DNA of 64,000 nucleotides. Source: Pseudomonas petrae (lineage in GTDB: Bacteria > Pseudomonadota > Gammaproteobacteria > Pseudomonadales > Pseudomonadaceae). Shown one piece after another: positions 52,920-62,302 of this stretch (position 1 is its first letter; each line of letters begins with the position of its first letter). The notes beneath the pieces were generated by a model. The model was not told the DNA's origin. It worked only from the letters and a program-made list of their open reading frames with translations, and made no database searches. The DNA lies in assembly GCF_021728295.1 (NCBI RefSeq), contig NZ_JAKJXE010000013.1:1-64000 (forward strand). The letters run 5' to 3'. A program made the position numbers and the translations under genes.

Positions 52920-54998
52920 ATGCCGTCGAATCGTATTTCTTCTCTGCCCTTGCGTCCGAACGTGACTGCGCCTCAGGAGGAAAGTCGCGCTCAACCCGGC
53001 GCCTCCTCATCCCGTCATCGACGCACCCGAACCGGCGAGCCACGACCCGAACCTCGCAAGCGACCGGACCCCATCAAACCAGGTAAAGATCAGGTTTACC
53101 TGTCTGCCAAGCGCGGCCCGATCATCGACCTGAACATGGAAGTCACCCAGCCGTTGGTTGAATGCCGCCATCTGGCGTTCAACTATTTGTTCGCGGATGA
53201 ACCAACGGGGCTGCGCGGGGGCAAGGATTTTCTGGACGGCGTGGCGAAATCCAAACCCGACTTGCAAACCTTCTACACTCACCCCAGTGACCCTCACGCC
53301 CGCGCCGACAATGGCACGGACGAACTGGAGTTCAGGACCGGGCGTAACAACCCATTGCTGACCCCAGCGCATTTCCCACGCTGGCTGGACGATATGGTTC
53401 GGCAGGTCGTCGACAAGGGCCTGCCTGAGGCCCGAATCATGCTACGCACCTACAACCATGATTTGCCGGTCCACATTCAGAACAAAGATCAACGAATTAC
53501 CGTAGCGTTTTACGACCCCAATGATACGAACGTGCATCGCCGGATCGAGCGCTATCCCGACAAAAGCATTTCCGATGTCACCTTCGACCAGGCGTTTCCT
53601 GACAATGAAGGCTATTTCAAGGCCGGCAGATACCCCTTCATACAGGCGGTGAGCGGCGATGTGGGCCATCCAGCGAATGACATGAAATACTTTCGCGATG
53701 GCTCCAGGTTACCTGTTCAAGTGGACAAGAAATTGCTGTTCAGCCTCTGGAACGTCAACTCCAGCCAGGCGTTTCTGGGTTTGTGCGAATACATGAGTCG
53801 CAAGGGGCTGGTTGGCAGCAAGGCGGTTCCTTATCTGCAGGCCAATCCAGAACGTTTGCGTCGGTTTGCGCAAGGCGTGATCGACAAGACGATGAACTAT
53901 GACTTGCAGCACCGCAGTTTCAGGGTCATGGCCACTGGATTGAGCACCTTGAAAGTATCCCCGTCGGTGGCCAGACAGATCCTCGCACCCAGGGTTGAAG
54001 GTGCACGCAACCCGATAGGATGCGCGCTGCATTCGAAAACGAGCCATCCCGAGTTCGTCACCGACTACCTGCGTTTATTACGAGTTGCAGGGCTGCGCAG
54101 TGCTGACAGGTTCGATGTTATCCGCGGCGAGCCCGGCGATAACAATGTGGCGGTGGCAATGGAGCATCAGAAACTGAATGACTTTCATCGCCTGTTTGAC
54201 GAACTTGAAAAGCTGCGTCTCGACAAAGGCCAGCTGGCCGGGCTTCTGGGTGCCAGAACGTCGAGTGGGGGGACAGCGTTGAGCGACGCCGCATCGTTCG
54301 GCCACCCTGCGATGGTCGACGCCTTCGTCAAGCGAGTCAGTCAGAGCGCCGCGCTGGACAAAAAGGAGAAACATCGTCTGCTGCAAGGCAAGGATAACGA
54401 CGTCGATACATGCCTTCAGCGTGCCGCTGCCTACGAGGACGCGGGGTGCATCAGCGCATATCTGAGTGCTTTGCGAAGCGGCGATTTCAGCTCGCGGGAG
54501 CTGGGCAAATTGCTCGGCAACCCCGAACAGGACCAGCCAAACATCATCCCGGACATCTGCCTGTCGCCAAGCACTGGCTGGACGCCAAATGCCGTGGCGA
54601 ACGTCAAGGCAATGCTGGTGGCCTACTTTAGCGGGATCGCCGCGTTATCCCTGCAACCCCGCACGCTGCACAAAGTGCTCGCGCCAGGCGAGGCAGAAAG
54701 CAACGCCGCCTGCCGGGTCATTTCGGGCAACGACCCGGATGTGAGCGCCGCATTCAATGCCGTACTGGACGGCTTGCCCCCGGCGGACGCCATCGACCTC
54801 ATCAAGGGAAGCACGGCGCATGGCCGCAGCACCCTGGACCTGTTGCGCACGGCCAACGACGCTCATCTGGAAACAGGGTACTTCAAACTGCTCGACCGCC
54901 AGCAGCAGCGACTGACCGCTACGCGCGCGGGTGAACGGCAACATGCCGAGCATCAATCAGACCAGTTCAGGCGTCGGCATTTGGTCGGTGAGCACTGA
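52920..54998 (+). CDS. Candidate type III effector with ShET2 (EspL/OspD3)-like cysteine protease core and ankyrin-like C-terminus
   Basis: The hrp box fixes the start at the ATG at 52920, giving 692 residues; the frame is open 23 codons upstream but that part covers the promoter. The first residues MPSNRISSLPLR have no acidic residue in the first twelve and are followed by a Ser/Pro/Arg-rich stretch, a typical Pseudomonas type III export signal. A candidate catalytic triad is Cys82 in PLVECRHLAFNYLF, His180 or His185 in YNHDLPVHIQNKDQ and Asp199 in VAFYDPNDTNVHRR. This resembles EspL/OspD3 (ShET2) proteases. Residues 440-660 have ankyrin-like repeats (TALSDAASFGHPAMVDAFVK). No chaperone gene is adjacent. 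The protease reading is inference. Confidence 0.8.
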   Translation: MPSNRISSLPLRPNVTAPQEESRAQPGASSSRHRRTRTGEPRPEPRKRPDPIKPGKDQVYLSAKRGPIIDLNMEVTQPLVECRHLAFNYLFADEPTGLRGGKDFLDGVAKSKPDLQTFYTHPSDPHARADNGTDELEFRTGRNNPLLTPAHFPRWLDDMVRQVVDKGLPEARIMLRTYNHDLPVHIQNKDQRITVAFYDPNDTNVHRRIERYPDKSISDVTFDQAFPDNEGYFKAGRYPFIQAVSGDVGHPANDMKYFRDGSRLPVQVDKKLLFSLWNVNSSQAFLGLCEYMSRKGLVGSKAVPYLQANPERLRRFAQGVIDKTMNYDLQHRSFRVMATGLSTLKVSPSVARQILAPRVEGARNPIGCALHSKTSHPEFVTDYLRLLRVAGLRSADRFDVIRGEPGDNNVAVAMEHQKLNDFHRLFDELEKLRLDKGQLAGLLGARTSSGGTALSDAASFGHPAMVDAFVKRVSQSAALDKKEKHRLLQGKDNDVDTCLQRAAAYEDAGCISAYLSALRSGDFSSRELGKLLGNPEQDQPNIIPDICLSPSTGWTPNAVANVKAMLVAYFSGIAALSLQPRTLHKVLAPGEAESNAACRVISGNDPDVSAAFNAVLDGLPPADAIDLIKGSTAHGRSTLDLLRTANDAHLETGYFKLLDRQQQRLTATRAGERQHAEHQSDQFRRRHLVGEH

Positions 54999-55017
54999 GC
55001 CGCTGTGACCGCTTTCG

Positions 55018-55045
55018 AGCCCCACGCACGTTGCGGCGTGGGGCT
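55018..55045 (+). terminator. Hairpin after the effector gene
   Basis: AGCCCCACGC and GCGTGGGGCT form a ten-base perfect stem 20 bases after the effector stop. No strong T-run follows. The remaining bases to 55333 hold no gene that I can support. Confidence 0.65.
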
Positions 55046-55333
55046 TGATAGCGTTCGCAGTCAAGCCTGACCTTTCCCGAACACCAGGGCTACCGCCTCG
55101 CCAACAACCGCGCCAAATCCGGGACTTGTTCTGAGTTTCCAATGCAGCGGATCCCTGATGAGCTATCGAGCGCTGCGCACCCTGCACGTGCAGGCGTAAC
55201 GGCATATTCATAACGCCCCAAATTCGGTGAACTATGTTCCCGGCGAATTGATCCCAAACGATGCGCATCCTGCGCGGCCCTGATGGGTCAGTTCATCTGC
55301 ACAGCATAAGCGTCAGTAAAATAGGGAGCCGTC

Positions 55334-55762
55334 GTGAACACTACCACCCATCTTGTCTACAGAAGCCCGCCAGGCCCGCTACACGCGATAATGCTTGGCG
55401 GAACCGTCCCGCTGTTTCTCGGCGCATTGCTGAGCGATATCACCTACTTTCAGACTTACCAGATTCAATGGAGCAACTTCGCCTCCTGGCTTATCGCCGG
55501 GGGGCTGGTGTTCTGCGGACTCGCGGTGCTGTTCGCGCTCGTCAATCTGATCCGGGCCGATCGCAAAGCCGGGCGCCCCGTGATCTACCTCGTCTTGTTG
55601 GTGGTGACCTGGGCACTGGGGCTCGTCAACGCCTTTGAACATGCCAAGGATGCCTTCGCCACCATGCCGTCGGGCCTCATTCTCTCTGCACTGACCACGC
55701 TGTTGATTGGCGTGACGGCGTGGCTGGGACTCACCAGCATCCGTTCGGGAGAAGGACAATGA
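55334..55762 (+). CDS. DUF2231 family membrane protein
   Basis: The 142-residue product has four membrane helices, at about residues 18-38, 48-68, 80-98 and 108-130. It starts at GTG. PPGPLHAIMLGGTVPLFLGA and the spacing fit the DUF2231 family of small membrane proteins, often next to sugar or heme oxidoreductases. Its stop overlaps the next start (ATGA). Confidence 0.8.
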   Translation: MNTTTHLVYRSPPGPLHAIMLGGTVPLFLGALLSDITYFQTYQIQWSNFASWLIAGGLVFCGLAVLFALVNLIRADRKAGRPVIYLVLLVVTWALGLVNAFEHAKDAFATMPSGLILSALTTLLIGVTAWLGLTSIRSGEGQ

Positions 55763-57051
55763 GCCACTCGATCAAACTGACCGCGATCAGCATGGCGTTG
55801 TTATTAAGCGGCTGCGGTGACGCAGGGGATAACAGCCAGGCGCTGGGTCCTGACCCGAAAATGCCGGCCCCCCAGCGCGGTCTTTTACCCAGCATGAAGA
55901 TTGCAGAACCGACGTTGTGGGGCGATCAGAAGCCGACAGTCCCTGAGGGTTACAGCGTGACGGCCATCGCCGCCGACTTGCAGATTCCTCGCCAGACGCT
56001 CGTGCTGCCCAACGGCGATATCCTCGTGGCTGAAGGTCGCGGCGGAAACGCCGCGAAACTCAAACCCAAGGACGTGATCGCGGGGTATATCAAGGCCCAG
56101 GGCAACACCAAGGTTAAAGGCGGCAACCGCCTGACCTTGCTGCGGGATGCAGACGGCGACGGCGTCTACGAGACGAAGACGGTATTCGCGGAAAACCTCA
56201 ACGCGCCCTATGGGTTGGCGTTTGCCAACGGCAAATTGTACGTGGCCAACCAGGACGAACTGGTTCGTTTCGATTATGAAGAGGGTCAGACCAAAGCCAG
56301 CGGCCCACCGATCAAGGTCACTGACCTGCCCGGTGAAATCAACCACCACTGGACCAAGTCACTGGCCGTCAGCGACGACGGCCGCACCTTATATGTAGGC
56401 ATCGGTTCGAACAGCAATGTGACCGAGCGCGGCATGGAGGTCGAACTTGACCGGGCGAGGGTTTGGCAGGTAGACGCCGAGACGGGGGCCCACAAAGCGT
56501 ATGCGACCGGTATCCGTAACCCGACGGCGTTAACCATCCAGCCGCAAACCGGCCAGTTATGGGCAGTGGTCAATGAGCGCGATGAACTGGGCCCGGATCT
56601 GGTACCGGACTACCTGACCTCGGTTCGCGAGGGTGCATTTTACGGGTGGCCGTACAGCTATTGGGGCCAGAACGTAGACACGCGTGCCCAACCGCAGAAC
56701 CCGAAAATGGTCGCTGCCGCCATCAAACCCGACTACAGCCTCGGGTCCCATGCCGCTGCGCTTGGCGTGGATTTTTCCATCCCGGCGATGGGCGAAAAGT
56801 ACGCCGAAGGGGTGTTCGTGGGCGAACACGGCAGTTGGAACCGGGAGAATCCGGTCGGTTACAAAGTCATTTTCGTGCCGTTCAGCAATGGACGTCCCGA
56901 GGGCGAGCCGGTTGACTTCGCGACCGGCTTTCGGGGTGCCGACGGGAAAACCCGCGGGCGGCCAGTCGGCGTAACGGTGGACCCACGTGGAGCACTGATC
57001 ATCGCCGACGACTTGTCGAACACCTTGTGGCGGGTCACTCGTAATCGATGA
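55759..57051 (+). CDS. PQQ-dependent-type sugar (sorbosone) dehydrogenase lipoprotein
   Basis: The 430-residue product has a lipoprotein signal (SMALLLSGCGDAG; Cys20 as lipid site). It is a six-bladed beta-propeller of the glucose/sorbosone dehydrogenase family, with GYSVTAIAADLQIPRQTLVL, LLRDADGDGVYETKTVFAEN, ATGIRNPTALTIQP and EGVFVGEHGSWNRENPVGYK. It would oxidise sugars in the periplasm and pass electrons through the DUF2231 partner or the quinone pool. A hairpin at 57058 ends the unit. Confidence 0.87.
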   Translation: MSHSIKLTAISMALLLSGCGDAGDNSQALGPDPKMPAPQRGLLPSMKIAEPTLWGDQKPTVPEGYSVTAIAADLQIPRQTLVLPNGDILVAEGRGGNAAKLKPKDVIAGYIKAQGNTKVKGGNRLTLLRDADGDGVYETKTVFAENLNAPYGLAFANGKLYVANQDELVRFDYEEGQTKASGPPIKVTDLPGEINHHWTKSLAVSDDGRTLYVGIGSNSNVTERGMEVELDRARVWQVDAETGAHKAYATGIRNPTALTIQPQTGQLWAVVNERDELGPDLVPDYLTSVREGAFYGWPYSYWGQNVDTRAQPQNPKMVAAAIKPDYSLGSHAAALGVDFSIPAMGEKYAEGVFVGEHGSWNRENPVGYKVIFVPFSNGRPEGEPVDFATGFRGADGKTRGRPVGVTVDPRGALIIADDLSNTLWRVTRNR

Positions 57052-57057
57052 AGGATG

Positions 57058-57086
57058 ATTCCAGGCAGGGCAAACCTGCCTGGAAT
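57058..57086. terminator. Hairpin between convergent genes
   Basis: ATTCCAGGCAGG and CCTGCCTGGAAT form a perfect 12-base stem with a five-base loop, seven bases after the sugar dehydrogenase stop. A similar run of T is absent. Confidence 0.6.
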
Positions 57087-57234
57087 GCACAAAGGCCGTT
57101 ACCGCTCCACTGGCGTGGATTGATTCAGGCTGCTCACGTTGGGCATCCAGCAAGCTACTAACCCATGGGCAACCGACCGACACCGGCACGATGAGGCCGA
57201 AGCACCTTGCCCTCGGTCTCGGGTGGCCAACCGC

Positions 57235-58710
57235 TCAAGCCATATCAATATCAGGATTGCGATCCCGCCGACGTACGTGGTTGTCGTATTCGGCGCGCAA
57301 ATCCGCAGCCGTGGTCACCGCAGCGCGGGCCGTCCGGTCAGCCAGCGAGCCCACCGCCCTGCCCCCGGCAACAGCTTGATCGCCAACGAATGTCGCGGTC
57401 GCAGACGCAGCGTGTTTGACGCCATTCTGCAGCAAGTCTTCGGCGGCTTCGGTGGCCGGGCCGGTGACGACGCCGGCAGTGGTCCAGCCGGCGAACACCG
57501 CTGATGAGGCAGCGGTGTTGGTCAACTGGCTGACAGCGGTTTTCAGGTACGGGTTGCTGATGTTCTTTGTCGCCATTTCCTGAAGTTTGCCGACACCCGC
57601 GAATCCGCCGGCCAGGGCGAGGCCGTTTTGCGTCAGGCTGGTGGCGGAGACCAGGCTGCGGACGGACTTGCTGGTGTCGGTCAGGATATCGAGGGGCATG
57701 CCTGCCAAGCGCTTGCCGGCGTTGAGGGTGGCGCCGGTGTAGCTCGCGTCCTTAATGCCCTGGTATGCCGCCAGCCAGTCGGTTTCTTCATCGAGCGGTT
57801 TCGTGTCAGTGTCTTTGCGCCCGAAGACGAACGCACCGCCGCGCTGGTGATCGCGGTTTTCGGTAGTGTGCATGCGGTTGCCGAACACGCCATTGGCGAC
57901 CAGCCCCCCCGCTGAGGAAATGATGGTGTCGGTCAGGGCCTGGGCTTTGGGGCTGCCGGCCAGCGTGGTGGCGACCCCGGCGCGCAGCAGATTACGCGCG
58001 CTGTAACCCTGAATGCCGATCCCCATGTCAACGCTTTGCTTGGTCAGGCCGGGCGCATTGCGCTTGGCGGACTCGGCGAGGGCGTCGTGCAACTTTGACG
58101 CAGGTGCCTTGAGGTAATGGGCGTCACCGGTGACGCGGTTCATGACCCCGGTGCCGACCTGATCCATAACCCCCGACACGGCGCCGGCGATGAACGGCGT
58201 GAGGGGCTTGAGTGGCGCCGGCAGCCAGGCGCCCTGGGTGATTTCCGGCTTGGCGTACTGCAGCACGGTGGCACTGGCAAAGGGAATCGCGCGAAATGCG
58301 CTAGAGCTGCGTGTTGCAAGGCGATCAAGTTTCTCCGCCTTGGCCAGCGTGTCGGCAATGGTGGCGGGTGTTTCGTTGAGTCCGTGGAGGACCCGCGCGC
58401 GGCTGTCGGCAATGGCGTCGAGCTGCGCATTGCTCCGCGCGACGCCGGCATTGTGCTCGTTGATCTCCGCCAGCTTGGCGACGCTGACGTTACGAGGTGC
58501 CTGCATAGGCGTCTGTCGATGGCCGGCGAACACCTGAGTCTTGAGGTATTCCGAGATCGCCCGGATTTCCGTCTCGGCGGTGGCCGCGCTGACCTGATTG
58601 ACCGCGCCCGTGCCCTGCGCGCCGTCAGCGCCTTCGGCACCGTGCGTGGCGGTGGCCGACGCGGTGTGCAGTGGCAGATGGGTCGATAATGATCTGTTGA
58701 TTCCGTCCAC
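57235..58710 (-). CDS. hopAA1: HopAA1-like type III effector
   Basis: The 491-residue product closely matches my recollection of HopAA1 of P. syringae across residues 100-430: ETPATIADTLAKAEKLDRLA, WLPAPLKPLTPFIAGAVSGV, MDQVGTGVMNRVTGDAHYL and LAGGFAGVGKLQEMATKNIS. The start is GTG, with AGGGGG seven bases before it. The N-terminus MDGINRSLSTHLPLHTASAT is Ser/Thr-rich with an export-signal look, though Asp2 is unusual. It is the last gene of the hrpK operon; no hrp box is seen in the 102 bases before it. HopAA1 usually lies in the conserved effector locus, on the other side of the hrp cluster. Confidence 0.75.
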   Translation of the reverse strand: MDGINRSLSTHLPLHTASATATHGAEGADGAQGTGAVNQVSAATAETEIRAISEYLKTQVFAGHRQTPMQAPRNVSVAKLAEINEHNAGVARSNAQLDAIADSRARVLHGLNETPATIADTLAKAEKLDRLATRSSSAFRAIPFASATVLQYAKPEITQGAWLPAPLKPLTPFIAGAVSGVMDQVGTGVMNRVTGDAHYLKAPASKLHDALAESAKRNAPGLTKQSVDMGIGIQGYSARNLLRAGVATTLAGSPKAQALTDTIISSAGGLVANGVFGNRMHTTENRDHQRGGAFVFGRKDTDTKPLDEETDWLAAYQGIKDASYTGATLNAGKRLAGMPLDILTDTSKSVRSLVSATSLTQNGLALAGGFAGVGKLQEMATKNISNPYLKTAVSQLTNTAASSAVFAGWTTAGVVTGPATEAAEDLLQNGVKHAASATATFVGDQAVAGGRAVGSLADRTARAAVTTAADLRAEYDNHVRRRDRNPDIDMA

Positions 58711-58812
58711 GTTGTTACCCCCTATGGGTCAGTGCCCTCGAGGGGCACTTCACGCTTTGAGAGGAGAGCGACACCTGCTCGCCCCGCCCTCCCAATGGAT
58801 TGACGACGAAGG

Positions 58813-59826
58813 TCAGGCCGGCAATTGCCCCTGACCGCTTTCGATGATTTTTGCGAAGTTCATGACGTTGTCGACGTACTTCGGATCGCCCACACCGCCG
58901 ACATCCCCGAGGTTGCCCTTGTTGACCTTGTCCGGGCCCGAGTTGTAGGCGCGCAGTGCTGAGCCCCAATCACCAAAGGTCTTCTGCTGATCGCGCATGT
59001 AAAGCGCGCCGGCCATAATGTTGTCGTGGGCGTTGTTCACGTCAGCGTTGCCGAGCTCTTTGGGGTTGTCTTGCTTGAGGGCCGCGAACGTGTCGGCGTT
59101 GACCTGCATCACGCCCGCATCAGTCTTGCCGTTGACGTTGGTGGTGTCCTGGCCCAACTGACCGCGCGACTCGGCCCAGATCTGCCCGGCCAGAATGCTC
59201 GGCGGCACGCCGGTGGCCTTGGACGCGTCCATGATGTCGTTGCGGTATGGCTCAAGCTGTTGCGGCAGATGCAAGTCGCCCGAGCCACTGAGGGAGGTAT
59301 CGCTAGACACCGCACCAGCATTGGCCGCAGGTGCAGCAGCCGCTTGTGTACCTCCAGCACCTTCCGCAGCGCCACCGCCACCGCCCGCACCTTCGGCACC
59401 TTCCGCAGCGCCGCCACCGCCCGCACCCTCGGCACCTTCCGCAGCGCCGCCACCACCGCCCCCGCCGCCGGTTACCGCATTGTTCTGTGCAGCAGGATTG
59501 CCGGTTTGATTGGGATTGTTCTGCATCAGCATTTGCATCAACTGCATGATCAACGCCATGAGCTGCTGCGCGATGCCGTTCTGGTCGGCGCCACCGGCGA
59601 GGGGGTTGGCGGCGTTGGTTTTCGAGTCCTGGTTTTCAGGCGATCCGAAGTTGACCTGGGACTGCCCGGCATGGGCAAACAGAATCGAGCTCGCGTCGAG
59701 CGCCTGACCGGCGCCGCCGCCACCGCCCAGTGAGTTGCTCTGGCCGGGCTTGCCGCTCAGGGATGAAAAATCCGGATGGGCGGCGGGATCGCTCAACGGC
59801 CGAATCTGGGAAATACCGATACTCAT
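58813..59826 (-). CDS. hopP1: HopP1-like harpin with lytic transglycosylase domain
   Basis: The 337-residue product starts MSIGISQIRPLSDPAAHPDF, an N-terminus like HrpW harpins (SLSGKPGQSN, ALDASSILFAHAG, QVNFGSPENQ). A harpin-like helix follows (QQLMALIMQLMQMLMQ), then a Gly/Ala/Glu low-complexity region at about residues 115-165. The C-terminal SLT domain is at about 190-330: VPPSILAGQIWAESRGQLGQ with the catalytic Glu, then DAGVMQVNADTF and ALRAYNSGPDKVN. It should be secreted by the type III system and locally cleave peptidoglycan to help translocon assembly. GAGGT lies eight bases before the ATG. hrpK ends 30 bases upstream. Confidence 0.8.
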   Translation of the reverse strand: MSIGISQIRPLSDPAAHPDFSSLSGKPGQSNSLGGGGGAGQALDASSILFAHAGQSQVNFGSPENQDSKTNAANPLAGGADQNGIAQQLMALIMQLMQMLMQNNPNQTGNPAAQNNAVTGGGGGGGGAAEGAEGAGGGGAAEGAEGAGGGGGAAEGAGGTQAAAAPAANAGAVSSDTSLSGSGDLHLPQQLEPYRNDIMDASKATGVPPSILAGQIWAESRGQLGQDTTNVNGKTDAGVMQVNADTFAALKQDNPKELGNADVNNAHDNIMAGALYMRDQQKTFGDWGSALRAYNSGPDKVNKGNLGDVGGVGDPKYVDNVMNFAKIIESGQGQLPA

Positions 59827-59856
59827 GATCACTTACCTCTTTAGGGTTAGGAAACA

Positions 59857-62271
59857 TCAATGGGCTTTGGGGATGCCGAACTGATCGAGGACCGGATCGA
59901 CGTTGTGATCGAAGGCCTTCTGGGCCTTGTGCTTCTTGACGGCTTCGATGATGGCGGAGATGCCGAAACCCAGGCTCATGGCCGCGTCGGCGATCCAGCC
60001 AATCACGGGAATCGAGGCACCAATGGCAGCGCCGGCGGCCAGCCCCGCTGCTTCTCCCACGACCATGCCGGCGACACGGCCGCCGACTTTCGCCGCCACC
60101 TCGCCCAGCCCCGCGCGCCCGGCGGATTTCGCCACGGCGTCATAACCGTGCTTGGCCGCGGAGAGTCCGGATTTGGTGCTGTCGTAAATCGTCCTGGCGG
60201 CATCGGTTTTGTCGCCGCGGGCGAGCATGTCTGACACCGAGGCAAAGCCTGCCACCGAGCGCAGCGCTGAAGGGCCCATATTCGAGGCGACTTGGGCGGC
60301 CATCGACGGCGCGTGGTCTTTGTCGCCCTGGGCATTTTCCAGCACCTTGCGACCGCTCTTGGTGTTTTCCAGGTGGTTGAAGGTGGACTCGACGTAGCGC
60401 GACTGCTGGCTCTGCACGAAGGTGTCGGGCAGCACGCTGTCATACGCTGCCTTTTGCGCATCGGCTGTTTGCAACGCCTCTTCGCCATCGGCTTTCTTCT
60501 GATCGAGCAACTGCCTGACGGCGCCGCCTTCACTGAAGTTGCGCACGTACGAATCCTGAATCTTGCCCTGCAGATCAGGCCGCTGACCGAGTACCTGTTG
60601 CGCGGTCGGCACATTGGCGTTGTCGCCGAGCAGGTCTTTCTGCATCTGCAACTGCGCCGACAACCCACCAAGGGCGCTGCTGTAATCGGCGTTCGGCTTG
60701 TCTTTTTTGGTGGCCTTGTCGGCAGTGTTCAGGTCCGCTTGCAGGGCCTCGCCGCTGTTGACCTTCTGCATCTGCTCGTTGACGGCCTTCTGCAGCGACG
60801 GCGTACTGCCGACCAGCGCCCGCGACTGCTGCGGTATCTGTTTGTCGAGGAATGCCTGGACGTCAGGATCGGCCTGCAACTGGCCGATCTTTTCATTCAG
60901 CGCATCTTCGGTCTTGCCGGTTTTGCGCAGGTCCTGGCCGGCGACGACGCTCTGTTGGGTCTGCTGCAACTTGATCATGACGGCGGCTTTCTGCTCGCCG
61001 CTGTAGGCCGAAGGGTTGTCGAAGACGTCTTTGCCCAGCTTGGAGATATCGACGTTCGCGACTGAATTGAGGGTGGCCGCATCGCTGAGCACGCTGGCAA
61101 ATTCACCGCCGTTGGTGGGCGCCTGCTTGCTGATCCAGTCGCTGATGTTCTTGGCGTTGAACAGCTTGTCCGGGCTGTGGGCCGCCAGCGAACGACCGCT
61201 CAGGCCACCCTGATCGATCTGGGTGAGAAACCCGGGCTGCGACCAGGTTTTCGCCGCCTGCTTCAACGGCCCGGCCAGTCCCGGATTGTCGTTCTGAATC
61301 GCCTTGAGGCCGTCGGCGCTGGTCAGGCCATCGACCTTGGTTTTGCCGTCGGCGCCCAACGCATGCTTGGGGTCGGCGGCCTTGGTCAGCGGATCGTTGG
61401 CGCGCATCAATGCAGCGCTGCGGACCATTTCCAGAGATTGAGGGTCGGCATCGGGATGGTCTTTCTGGTAGTTGGAAATGTCCTTGTCCGCGCTGTCGGC
61501 GGCTTTTTGCATATTCTTGGCGAAGGCCTTGAGGTCGCCGTCGGTGATCTTGCCGTCCGCTTTACCGCCGTGCTTGCCAGTGTCCACAGCGGTTTTCAGC
61601 GATGGGTTGGCGTTGATGAAGTCCATGGCCTTGGCCGCATCCGGACCTTTTTCAGCGGCCATGCGCGCAGCGGCGATGGGGCGATTCAGCTCTTTGGCCG
61701 CCTGCTCGCGTTGATCCGCTGGCAGGTTGGCGACCATTGGCGCCCAGCGCTCAAGCTCCTTGGGCGATGAATATTTCGAGTCGTCGAGAAACGCTGCTTC
61801 GGTGGCTTTGGGTTCCTCGGCCGGTTTTGCAGCCTCGACCGGCGCTGCGGGGGCTGCGGGGGCTGCGGCGTCGGCTTGGGCGACAGGCTGCGGATTGCCC
61901 GTGGGGACGGCACCGGACGTGGGCGTGTTTTGCGTAGCGGTGTCGGGAGATGATGTGGCGGTCCCGGGCGCCGACTGAGCTTGCCCCTTGAACAGCTGCA
62001 TGAGCTGAGTCAGCAATGAAAGCAACTGCTGTTCAGTGCTTTGGGTTTTACCGGAAAGAGGGCCAGCAGTGCCTGTGCTGCCAGGCGCATTGCCGGCAAA
62101 TGCACTGTTCGCCGGTAACTGCTGGGTCGAGGCGCCGAAGCGGATATTCGGGTCTACCCCACCCTTCTGCAACGGCGCCGATTTAGGGTCAGTCAGCGGC
62201 GATCCCTGGGCGGCATCGGCGCCGGCAGATTGGGGGGCAACGCCGTTGTACGGAGTGCTTGAGATACGCAT
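59857..62271 (-). CDS. hrpK: Type III translocator HrpK
   Basis: The 804-residue product starts MRISSTPYNGVAPQSAGADA, as P. syringae HrpK does. It has a Ser/Gln/Pro-rich secretion region up to about residue 160. A long helical, Gln/Lys/Asp-rich middle follows with segments such as KMMKFINANPSLKTAVDTG (here KAMDFINANPSLKTAVDTG) and HGGKADGKITDGDLKAFAK. Near residues 730-780 is a hydrophobic stretch (GMVVGEAAGLAAGAAIGASI, then PVIGWIADAAMSLGFG). HrpK is a putative translocator at the host membrane. Its own hrp box is 32 bases upstream. Confidence 0.9.
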   Translation of the reverse strand: MRISSTPYNGVAPQSAGADAAQGSPLTDPKSAPLQKGGVDPNIRFGASTQQLPANSAFAGNAPGSTGTAGPLSGKTQSTEQQLLSLLTQLMQLFKGQAQSAPGTATSSPDTATQNTPTSGAVPTGNPQPVAQADAAAPAAPAAPVEAAKPAEEPKATEAAFLDDSKYSSPKELERWAPMVANLPADQREQAAKELNRPIAAARMAAEKGPDAAKAMDFINANPSLKTAVDTGKHGGKADGKITDGDLKAFAKNMQKAADSADKDISNYQKDHPDADPQSLEMVRSAALMRANDPLTKAADPKHALGADGKTKVDGLTSADGLKAIQNDNPGLAGPLKQAAKTWSQPGFLTQIDQGGLSGRSLAAHSPDKLFNAKNISDWISKQAPTNGGEFASVLSDAATLNSVANVDISKLGKDVFDNPSAYSGEQKAAVMIKLQQTQQSVVAGQDLRKTGKTEDALNEKIGQLQADPDVQAFLDKQIPQQSRALVGSTPSLQKAVNEQMQKVNSGEALQADLNTADKATKKDKPNADYSSALGGLSAQLQMQKDLLGDNANVPTAQQVLGQRPDLQGKIQDSYVRNFSEGGAVRQLLDQKKADGEEALQTADAQKAAYDSVLPDTFVQSQQSRYVESTFNHLENTKSGRKVLENAQGDKDHAPSMAAQVASNMGPSALRSVAGFASVSDMLARGDKTDAARTIYDSTKSGLSAAKHGYDAVAKSAGRAGLGEVAAKVGGRVAGMVVGEAAGLAAGAAIGASIPVIGWIADAAMSLGFGISAIIEAVKKHKAQKAFDHNVDPVLDQFGIPKAH

Positions 62272-62302
62272 GAGTCGTCATCCGGGTATGGGGAATGGCA
62301 AC

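Noticed and set aside
54957..55268. 103-codon minus-strand frame after the effector gene
   Set aside because: It overlaps the effector end and the hairpin at 55018, has no ribosome site and no recognised sequence; also considered and rejected as an effector chaperone.
55400..55405. GGAACC at the start of the DUF2231 gene, considered as a hrp box half
   Set aside because: No CCACNNA follows at 15-17 bases and it lies inside the coding frame.
56837..56842. GGAACC inside the sugar dehydrogenase gene
   Set aside because: No -10 partner at the right distance; intragenic.
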